From contig CAYYMM010000114.1 in assembly GCA_964472395.1 (NCBI GenBank), positions 1-13,714 of the forward strand: a DNA stretch of 13,714 nucleotides, in the 5' to 3' direction. The position numbers and the translations under genes are program-made. This DNA comes from CALFER01 sp964472395 (GTDB taxonomy: Bacteria; CSSED10-310; CALFER01). Positions 1-5,464 of this stretch are shown piece by piece. How positions within the stretch are numbered: the stretch's first letter is position 1; the number at the start of each line of letters is the position of its first letter. Below the pieces are notes generated by a model. The model worked only from the letters and a program-made list of their open reading frames with translations, did no database searches and was not told the origin of the DNA.

Positions 1-984
1 GAGCTCTGCTACGCGTATAATCAGGGTGAAAACTGGACCATCGAGACCGTCAATCAGGAGGATTCCGGGTTCAGTCCTACACAGCTGGTGATTGATCGTC
101 AGGGGATTCCTTGGATCAGCTGCACCTCGGCTGATTCCGGTCTCAGGTGTTACTATCGAAGTAATTCCGGATGGATCGCCGATCTGAGCGATCACACAAT
201 GCCATGGGCACCGGACTTCGATATGGAACTGGATCGCGAAGGACGGATCTGTATCTGGAACAAAGTATGTTGCCCCACCACACAATACCTCGTGACTCGG
301 ACGGCGTTTGGTTGGCAGTATGAAGTCATCCAAACCGGAGGCGCGCATATCGGAGACTTCATCTTCGATGAGATGGGCAATCCACACCTGTTGTTTACTC
401 AAGAGGATTCCGAATCGAACTCGTCATTGTTGCTGCATCAATATAAATACGATGAAAACTGGTTCTCCGATATCATCGCAAACAGATCGTATTATTTCCC
501 GATGATCGATGCGAAGATCGATTCGGATAATACTTTGCATGCCGTCGCATATAGCGATTTTGAGTTTGTCCATGCATATACACAGCTGTCGCCTCCGCCG
601 GTTCCAACTCCTGCGACACCGGTGACGGGGGTCGTGCTCGAAATGCCGGCCCATCATTTCGCGCCCGGTGATCCGTGTTACTTGATCGCCAATCTTAGCT
701 CGGGCAGTACGACGCCGACTACTGCTTGCCTGTTTCTCATCCTTCAGATCGGACAAGAATATTGGTTTCATCCATCGTGGACACAGGACATGAATTATGA
801 GTTGGTTACACTGATTTACGGCACGAGCGATCGAGTGATTTTACAGCGTTTCGAATGGCCGGACACAGGGAACGAATCTCTGGACGGGATCACCTTCTGG
901 GGTGGAATGATGAATGCCTCACTGACCGAATTGCTCGGTGGCCCGGATGGAATCAGTTCCTGGACATTCGGTTTCGGACCGTGA
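1..984 (+). CDS. Secreted beta-propeller-like repeat protein with conserved C-terminal domain (5' end cut by window edge)
   Basis: The frame is open from the first base, so the true start lies outside the window; 327 residues are visible. Residues 1-185 consist of degenerate units of about 45 residues built on a pattern of hydrophobic-D-x-x-G-x-P-H/W, a short strand, then an aromatic-rich strand ending G-x-W-x-x-E. This resembles the blades of a beta-propeller, but no classical Asp-box or WD40 signature is seen. A linker (SPPPVPTPATP, near residue 196) leads to a C-terminal domain of about 120 residues with FAPGDPCYL, YWFHPSWT, FEWPDTG and a terminal SSWTFGFGP. The gene at 2918-5367 has the same layout, so the two are paralogs. 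By analogy with that gene the product is probably exported, but the signal peptide is outside the window. Substrate and function are unknown. It converges on the PilZ gene with only four bases between the stops. Confidence 0.85.
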   Translation, partial: ELCYAYNQGENWTIETVNQEDSGFSPTQLVIDRQGIPWISCTSADSGLRCYYRSNSGWIADLSDHTMPWAPDFDMELDREGRICIWNKVCCPTTQYLVTRTAFGWQYEVIQTGGAHIGDFIFDEMGNPHLLFTQEDSESNSSLLLHQYKYDENWFSDIIANRSYYFPMIDAKIDSDNTLHAVAYSDFEFVHAYTQLSPPPVPTPATPVTGVVLEMPAHHFAPGDPCYLIANLSSGSTTPTTACLFLILQIGQEYWFHPSWTQDMNYELVTLIYGTSDRVILQRFEWPDTGNESLDGITFWGGMMNASLTELLGGPDGISSWTFGFGP

Positions 985-988
985 TGAA

Positions 989-1384
989 TCACCTGTTGGG
1001 TAACTCCTGATCCTGTTCGTGGCTGTCGATCTTATCAGATGGGCTTAAATTGAACGTGGCGACTTCGTCACGGTCATAGGACAAGCCGAGAATGATATGT
1101 CCGAATTTTTCGCTGATCCTGCGAATTTCCCCCTGGAGACTGACGATTCGATCACTCATGTTCAGATGCAGACGAATCCGGCGTCCGACATTCAATGCTT
1201 CTGTACCGAGCGGATGAAATTTGATCCCGATTCCCTCGCTGGTGATATCCGTGATCTCGCCTTCGTGCTCGATGCTGAACGTGACCGATATCGGTTTCGT
1301 CAGTTGCTTGCGCTCGATTTCACGTCGTTCTTCAATTGATGTTCCTTCCGGAATGTTCAGCAATTTCATCAGGTTCTCCATCAT
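989..1384 (-). CDS. PilZ-domain protein, probable cyclic-di-GMP receptor
   Basis: The 131-residue protein carries the two PilZ signatures in order: RxxxR at residues 21-25 (REIER) and a D-x-S/T-x-x-G motif at 46-51 (DITSEG, with Thr in place of the usual Ser). A closing strand follows at 96-104 (HIILGLSYD), as PilZ barrels have. These residues normally bind the guanines and phosphates of cyclic di-GMP, so binding is likely but not proven. There is no membrane segment or second output domain. It is a stand-alone PilZ protein that presumably acts by contacting a partner. AGGAG lies a few bases upstream of two consecutive ATG codons (1384 and 1381), and the second gives the better spacing. The gene follows the GTPase gene after 33 bases on the same strand, so the two are probably cotranscribed. 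The last 15 residues are polar and look disordered. Confidence 0.82.
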   Translation of the reverse strand: MMENLMKLLNIPEGTSIEERREIERKQLTKPISVTFSIEHEGEITDITSEGIGIKFHPLGTEALNVGRRIRLHLNMSDRIVSLQGEIRRISEKFGHIILGLSYDRDEVATFNLSPSDKIDSHEQDQELPNR

Positions 1385-1417
1385 GCTTCTCCTGCCTCCG
1401 GGTAACCGGATAGCGGA

Positions 1418-2395
1418 TCAAATCTTGAATTCGATGATGTCCCCCTCGGACAATGTATAATCACGCTGTACGCGCTGACCTTCGAACGTACGGTCGCCCC
1501 ATACGCGCGCATACTTCAGATTCTCCGCGAAATCCTTGTGAATTTCCAGAGCGGCGTCAATAACGGTCGCGCCGTGGTGCAGCACAATGGGTTGATCCGG
1601 ATTGTGGGTTTTACCCGGCGCCTTGGAATAGACACGTATGAAATCGAGAGTTTTGTAGAGGATCGAGCCGATCGTTTCAGCGGCATCCGGTTGAAGGATG
1701 GAGATCGGGACGGCAGAATAGGCCGGATACAGTTCCCTGAGGAACGCAAACAGATCACCGGATTCATCAATGTCGCTTTTCGTTCCGATCACAATAACCG
1801 GGATCGTGACGGTTGGGGAATGATAATCTGCCTCGGTGAAGGAATGGGCAAATTCGATCCTTGAGGCTTTCAGCAGTCCGATCACCGGATCGAGTGAATC
1901 GAGATCATCGAGCGGAGCGAGCAGAAGAATGCAATCCGCAACCCGAACCAGATTCATCACCCAGGGTTCCATGAATTCTTCCGAAACAGCAGGAAGATCG
2001 ATGATTTGAAATGAGATATTTTGGAATGGCATCATTCCGGGTTGAGGCCGGGTGGTTGTAAACGGGAAATCTCCGACCGATGCATTTGCGGCAGTCAAGG
2101 TGTTGAGCAGCGACGATTTCCCGCTGTTCGGAGCGCCCACGAGAACACATTGCGCCACGCCGTCTTTGGGGATGTGATGGCTGATTCCCTTCTTCGTGGA
2201 GCTTCGTGCCTCTTCGATCGATTCCTTGAGTTTACTGATGCGGCGCTTGATGTCGGCACACATTTTCTCGGTGCCTTTGTGCTTCGGAATGGTGCTGAGC
2301 ATCTCTTCGAGCGCTGCAAGTCGCTCCTCATCGGTATTAGCCTTTTTGAACTCGACTTCAGCAGCCAGAAATCCCGGTGACAGATTCGTCGTCAC
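1418..2395 (-). CDS. DRG/Obg-like GTPase with C-terminal TGS domain
   Basis: A 325-residue GTPase related to the DRG branch of the Obg family. Residues 1-66 form a helical region, with KHKGTEK and ADIKRRISKLKE typical of DRG proteins. G1/P-loop is GAPNSGKSS (87-95), G2 is the TTT at 113-115, and G4 is TKSD (205-208) in place of NKxD. G3 reads DLPA (133-136), so the usual Gly of DxxG is replaced. Residues 266-325 are a TGS domain (HHGATVIDAA, IHKDFAENL, ending in SEGDIIEF), a module that usually binds RNA or ribosomes. DRG-type proteins are linked to ribosome function; that role here is inferred from family. The start is GTG at 2395, five bases after a strong GGAGGAGG; an ATG overlapping it is out of frame. 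It is the first gene of a likely two-gene unit with the PilZ gene. Confidence 0.88.
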   Translation of the reverse strand: MTTNLSPGFLAAEVEFKKANTDEERLAALEEMLSTIPKHKGTEKMCADIKRRISKLKESIEEARSSTKKGISHHIPKDGVAQCVLVGAPNSGKSSLLNTLTAANASVGDFPFTTTRPQPGMMPFQNISFQIIDLPAVSEEFMEPWVMNLVRVADCILLLAPLDDLDSLDPVIGLLKASRIEFAHSFTEADYHSPTVTIPVIVIGTKSDIDESGDLFAFLRELYPAYSAVPISILQPDAAETIGSILYKTLDFIRVYSKAPGKTHNPDQPIVLHHGATVIDAALEIHKDFAENLKYARVWGDRTFEGQRVQRDYTLSEGDIIEFKI

Positions 2396-2415
2396 ATGTG
2401 CCTCCTCCGATTATG

Positions 2416-2444
2416 ATTAAATTACATTCCATGAGGTTGCACAA
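2416..2444 (-). promoter_or_regulatory. Candidate sigma70-type promoter of the GTPase-PilZ unit
   Basis: Read on the minus strand, TTGTGC (2444-2439) and TTTAAT (2421-2416) are separated by 17 bases. Transcription would begin close to the ribosome-binding site of the GTPase gene. The -10 matches the consensus at five of six positions, but the -35 at only three. The -35 sits in a 13-base inverted repeat, ACAAGGGGCTTGT (2441-2453), which could be a small operator or chance. Confidence 0.3.
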
Positions 2445-2470
2445 GGGGCTTGTGACTGGTGGCAATTTCA

Positions 2471-2502
2471 ATTGGCAATTGACTATTGGTTATTGGCAAT
2501 TG
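2471..2502. repeat. Two direct copies of an 11-base ATTGGCAATTG repeat
   Basis: ATTGGCAATTG occurs exactly at 2471-2481 and at 2492-2502, with related pieces around it (GGCAATTT at 2461, GATTGACT near 2506). The unit is partly palindromic (CAATTG). This looks like a decayed simple repeat in an intergenic region; there are no uniform spacers, so it is not a CRISPR array. Confidence 0.6.
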
Positions 2503-2565
2503 GCGATTGACTTCCAAAAAACAAAATCGCTCATGTTGTGTCAAACCCTTTTTTGTTGCCATGAA

Positions 2566-2706
2566 TGTCATTCCGGGCGTAGCGTCAGTGTCGGCGAAGC
2601 GTCAGCGGAGACGCAGCCACTGAGACACGAAGGATTCGGACAAAACCGGATCATTCTTTGCACGGGTCCGATGAGCTCGGGCTCAGCGCCTTTGCGTCTC
2701 TGTGAG
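2566..2706. repeat. Dispersed-repeat-like segment with imperfect inverted arms
   Basis: GAGACGCA (2608-2615) followed by CTGAG (2620-2624) reappears in reverse complement as CTCAG (2682-2686) and TGCGTCTC (2693-2700), giving two inverted copies of a GAGACGCA-n-CTGAG unit. AGCGTCAG is directly repeated at 2581-2588 and 2598-2605. The segment opens with TGTCATTCCGGGCGTAGCG (2566) and has CGAAGGATTC near 2628. From memory, both types resemble short elements that recur between genes in many environmental bacterial genomes; I could not check copy number. Confidence 0.5.
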
Positions 2707-2844
2707 AGATATCGTCCGGCTTCGATCGGTGGACCCATCGAACCGGGTTTCTTATACTATGACGTGATAGCAAAGCTCGCGACACTCGCTCGTGGCTTGT
2801 GACGATGATAACCCATTAAGGGATAAGAATTAGTCGGTGGTGAT

Positions 2845-2873
2845 TTGCATTCAAAAGGCGAGATCATTATAAA
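2845..2873 (+). promoter_or_regulatory. Candidate promoter of the propeller-protein gene
   Basis: TTGCAT (2845-2850) and TATAAA (2868-2873) are separated by 17 bases and lie 45 bases upstream of the start codon. The -10 is good (five of six), while the -35 matches at three positions. The surrounding AT-rich stretch (2866-2877) supports a promoter here. A GAGGAG ribosome-binding site follows at 2909-2914. Confidence 0.4.
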
Positions 2874-2917
2874 ATAATCGGGCTGAATATGAACATGCTA
2901 TTTTAGAAGAGGAGCGG

Positions 2918-4852
2918 ATGATGAACTGTCAAAAATCAAGATTCGTGGGGGCTCTTTGCCTCGTACTCGTGTCGATTCTGGGGATGGCATCGACAGGCCT
3001 GGCCCATGACTGGACCGTCGAGGAATTGTTTGCTCCACATTACTACTCCTTTTCATCTGACTTTTTTGCGCTGGATCACCAGAACAAACCGCATATTGCG
3101 ATCGGATCGGTGAACGATAGATGGGATAATGATGGATTACTACGGTTTGCATCACGCGTTGGAGAAGCCTGGCAATTCGAGACTGTGTCGGATGAGACGA
3201 CACCCTATCCCGAAGTGAACCTTGCATTCGATGCTCTCGACGCACCGCACATCATCTGTTGGGATACAGGGGGATTCCGTCACTTTTATCGGGTAAACGA
3301 TGTATGGGAATCGTATGTCGCAGGCAGCGCGGGTATCCGGGAGATTTCCGGCTTCGGTTTTGACAATGAGAATCGACCGCACCTCGTTTTCATGCAGGGC
3401 AACCTGCTGAAGCACGGGGTAAAAACAGGTTCTGAATGGACGTTTCAAGTAATCGCCACGCCGACTGGTTATCAGGTACATCGAGCGATCATGGGTGATG
3501 ACGGCTTTCTTCGTGTGGCTTTTGTGGATACAGGTGGAATCTATGTCGCGACGATAAACGGAACCGGATCGGAGATCGAGGTCGAATTTACAGGTCAACC
3601 TCATGAGGAGATGTACATTCTCTCGATCACTCTGGATGCAGCAAACCATCCACATCTGGCATATGGTGTCAATAATCAGCTCTATTATGTCTATCGGGAT
3701 GAGACGACATGGCATGAGGAAATGATCGATAATGTTAGTATGTCTAATTTGAGGATCGCGGTCGATCAATCGATCGTTCATCTGATTTACTCCGATACTG
3801 AGAAATTTTTGGGATTGACTCATCGATACCGGGAATCGAGTGTCTGGCTGCAGGAACAACTGGATGATAACCTGGATGATCCGATGTCTGAAATAATGGC
3901 GCACGTCGAACCGGGTGTTCTTCACATTGCCTATTTTAACGATGGTCAGGATCTGAGGTATGGTGTCTGGAGTGCCGGTTCATGGAACGGCGAATTCATC
4001 GAGTGTGGTTCAGTCCCGGGATTTCCAATGTCTCTTGCGGTGGATGAGTCCGGCAAACTGCATATCGGTCATGGGTTACACGATGTAGGATTGTATGGAA
4101 ATCATCTCGGATACATAACCAATAAAGGCGGTGAATGGGTATCGAACGTCGCGGATGTCGCATGGGCAGACTATGCCGCAATAGCCCTCACAACCGACGA
4201 TCAACCGGTCATCATCAGTTCAGATTACCACAGTCTGCGATTCGGTCGTTACACCTCAAGTGGATGGGTTTTTCAGACACTGGCTACGGGCGATCGCTAT
4301 CTCGGGGTTGACATTGATGTCGATCGCGAAGGGAAAGTCGGTATCAGTTACTGGCAGGAATCCGCGGGAGTGGACTCCATTCGATATGCGTTTTTATCCG
4401 GCGGAGAGTGGACTTTCGAAACCGTACAACAGGAAAACATCAATTTAAACAATGAGTGTATTCTCCTTCAATACGATCTTCAGGGGACTCCGTGGATCAG
4501 CTATCATACAAACCAGTGGCATGAGTTGACCTGCGCTCATAAAAATGAATCCGAATGGGTATTTGAAACCATAAATCAATCCTACATTAACTCTTCAAGT
4601 CATGATATGAAACTGGATCCGCAGGGCAGGATCTGTATTGCGTACCCCTGGCAGAATACCTTGTATCTGTTGAATCGGGACGAGTCCGTGTGGGAACAAA
4701 CCGCCGTCCCGATCGAAGGTCATTCGTATGCTGCCCGTCTCACCTTTGATACAATGGGAAATCCTCACGTTGTAGTGATCTTTGCCGATCCGATTCCGGA
4801 GACAACCATGCACGTTATGCATACAACAACGTATGGATCTCTGAACCCTTGA
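2918..4852 (+). CDS. Secreted beta-propeller-like repeat protein, N-terminal part of a frameshifted gene
   Basis: The protein begins with a signal peptide: basic start (CQKSR), hydrophobic core (residues 10-24) and a likely signal peptidase I cut after TGLA (29/30). The Cys in the core has no proper lipobox, so it is not called a lipoprotein. Two ATG codons are adjacent; the second (2921) is better spaced from GAGGAG at 2909-2914. Residues 30-620 are many units of about 45-50 residues with the pattern D-x-x-G-x-P-H-hydrophobic-x-Y, then L-x-Y, then G-x-W-x-x-E, examples being at 3358-3450, 3628-3720 and 4462-4560. This suggests a beta-propeller exposed outside the cytoplasm; its ligand is unknown. 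The frame breaks at about 4783: the last 23 residues of this frame do not fit the repeat, while the -1 frame continues it and leads to the C-terminal domain. A single base appears to be missing in or near the T run at 4781-4783. The intact product would be about 816 residues. Confidence 0.8.
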   Translation: MMNCQKSRFVGALCLVLVSILGMASTGLAHDWTVEELFAPHYYSFSSDFFALDHQNKPHIAIGSVNDRWDNDGLLRFASRVGEAWQFETVSDETTPYPEVNLAFDALDAPHIICWDTGGFRHFYRVNDVWESYVAGSAGIREISGFGFDNENRPHLVFMQGNLLKHGVKTGSEWTFQVIATPTGYQVHRAIMGDDGFLRVAFVDTGGIYVATINGTGSEIEVEFTGQPHEEMYILSITLDAANHPHLAYGVNNQLYYVYRDETTWHEEMIDNVSMSNLRIAVDQSIVHLIYSDTEKFLGLTHRYRESSVWLQEQLDDNLDDPMSEIMAHVEPGVLHIAYFNDGQDLRYGVWSAGSWNGEFIECGSVPGFPMSLAVDESGKLHIGHGLHDVGLYGNHLGYITNKGGEWVSNVADVAWADYAAIALTTDDQPVIISSDYHSLRFGRYTSSGWVFQTLATGDRYLGVDIDVDREGKVGISYWQESAGVDSIRYAFLSGGEWTFETVQQENINLNNECILLQYDLQGTPWISYHTNQWHELTCAHKNESEWVFETINQSYINSSSHDMKLDPQGRICIAYPWQNTLYLLNRDESVWEQTAVPIEGHSYAARLTFDTMGNPHVVVIFADPIPETTMHVMHTTTYGSLNP

Positions 4853-5367
4853 ACCTTTCGAGCGAAAGAGTGCTCGTCGCAGAAACTCAGATCGATGCCG
4901 AGAATCGAATGCATGTGATTTCACAAGGCGACAGACTGGATGGAATCAAGCATGCGTCAACCCAGTTGTCGCCACCGCCGGTTCCAACCCCGCAGACTCC
5001 GAAAACCGGTATCACACTCGACATGCCAGCCCACAACTTTGCCCCCGGCGACTCATGCTATCTGAAAGCCATTTTGTATTCCGGCAGCACGACACCGACC
5101 CAGGCCCGGTTGTTTGTCATTCTTCAGATCGGTACGGAGTACTGGTTCCATCCCGCCTGGACGCACGATGCGAACTTCGAGATCGTCTCGTTATCCGGCG
5201 GTGTATGGGAACAGATGATCATTCCACAGTTCACCTGGCCCGATACAGGCAGCGGATCGCTGGACGGCATTGTTTTCTGGGGTGCCATGCTGGATGTTAG
5301 CACGATCGATGTCATCGGGGGAATGGATGGGATTTCATCCTGGTCCTTCGGGTTCGGTCCCGGCTAA
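4783..5367 (+). CDS. C-terminal part of the frameshifted propeller protein, with conserved terminal domain
   Basis: This is the continuation, one frame back, of the gene starting at 2918. It has no start of its own; the first in-frame alternative start (TTG at 4849) lacks a ribosome-binding site. The opening residues (SDSGDNHARYAYNNVW) restore the repeat pattern and match the paralog at 1-984 (its EDSESN and HQYKYDENW). A linker, QLSPPPVPTPQTP, then leads to a terminal domain of about 120 residues with FAPGDSCYL, YWFHPAWT, FTWPDTG and the end SSWSFGFGPG. The same domain, with nearly the same wording, ends the paralog. Its position at the extreme C-terminus after a proline-rich linker suggests an attachment or sorting role, or an accessory beta-sandwich; this is inference. 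The coding quality after the break is good, so either a recent mutation or a sequence error is likely. Confidence 0.75.
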   Translation, partial: CRSDSGDNHARYAYNNVWISEPLNLSSERVLVAETQIDAENRMHVISQGDRLDGIKHASTQLSPPPVPTPQTPKTGITLDMPAHNFAPGDSCYLKAILYSGSTTPTQARLFVILQIGTEYWFHPAWTHDANFEIVSLSGGVWEQMIIPQFTWPDTGSGSLDGIVFWGAMLDVSTIDVIGGMDGISSWSFGFGPG

Positions 5368-5387
5368 TATAAGGTTTATTCTTCGGA

Positions 5388-5420
5388 AAGGTCGCGGGTC
5401 TAAATTTGGCTCGCGACCTT
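5388..5420 (+). terminator. Stem-loop after the propeller gene, possible terminator
   Basis: AAGGTCGCGGG (5388-5398) pairs with CTCGCGACCTT (5410-5420) over 11 positions including one G-U pair, with an 11-base loop. It lies 20 bases after the stop at 5367. There is no T tract on either side, so it is not a textbook intrinsic terminator. It could instead mark or protect the 3' end of the upstream message. Its last two bases are the first two of the -35 of the next promoter. Confidence 0.45.
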
Positions 5421-5446
5421 GACGTCTCCCCGCAATTACTTATACT
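5419..5446 (+). promoter_or_regulatory. Sigma70-type promoter of the solenoid-kinase gene
   Basis: TTGACG (5419-5424) and TATACT (5441-5446) are separated by 16 bases and each matches the consensus at five of six positions. Transcription would start near 5453, leaving a leader of about 12 bases that contains GGGGAG. The upstream in-frame TTG at 5450 would then lie before the transcript, which supports ATG 5465 as the start. Confidence 0.6.
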
Positions 5447-5455
5447 CACTTGGTT

Positions 5456-5461
5456 GGGGAG
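5456..5461 (+). promoter_or_regulatory. Ribosome-binding site deciding the kinase start
   Basis: GGGGAG lies three bases before ATG 5465. The spacing is short, but the alternative TTG at 5450 has no purine-rich sequence upstream. Confidence 0.5.
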
Positions 5462-5464
5462 TCT

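Larger units (their letters stand above)
2396..2917. other. Intergenic region between divergent genes, without a convincing gene
   Basis: This 522-base region separates the minus-strand GTPase gene from the plus-strand propeller gene. A reading frame crosses part of it (2377-2802), but its product is low in information, overlaps the GTPase start and has no ribosome-binding site, so I do not call it. The region holds two short repeat groups (2471-2502 and 2566-2706), a T run at 2548-2554 without a hairpin, and candidate promoters at each end. No tRNA or riboswitch fold was recognised. Confidence 0.7.

Noticed and set aside
2471..2502. Possible CRISPR-like repeats
   Set aside because: There are only two copies of an 11-base word, with no regular spacers and no cas genes.
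2377..2802. Plus-strand reading frame of 141 codons
   Set aside because: It overlaps the 5' end of the GTPase gene, passes through repeat debris, has no ribosome-binding site and no recognisable domain.
2951..2962. Cys in the signal peptide of the propeller protein as a lipobox
   Set aside because: The residues before the Cys (VGAL) do not meet the usual L-A/S-G/A-C pattern, and a good signal peptidase I site follows at TGLA.
3152..3925. Minus-strand frame of 257 codons
   Set aside because: It is a mirror of the propeller gene, rich in Arg, His and Ile as antisense frames often are, with no motif and no ribosome-binding site.
4756..4762. GGGAAAT as a programmed -1 frameshift site
   Set aside because: It is in the right phase, but the zero frame still fits the protein repeat for seven codons afterwards (PHVVVIF matches PHLLFTQ in the paralog), and I see no clear downstream stem. 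A lost base near 4783 fits better.
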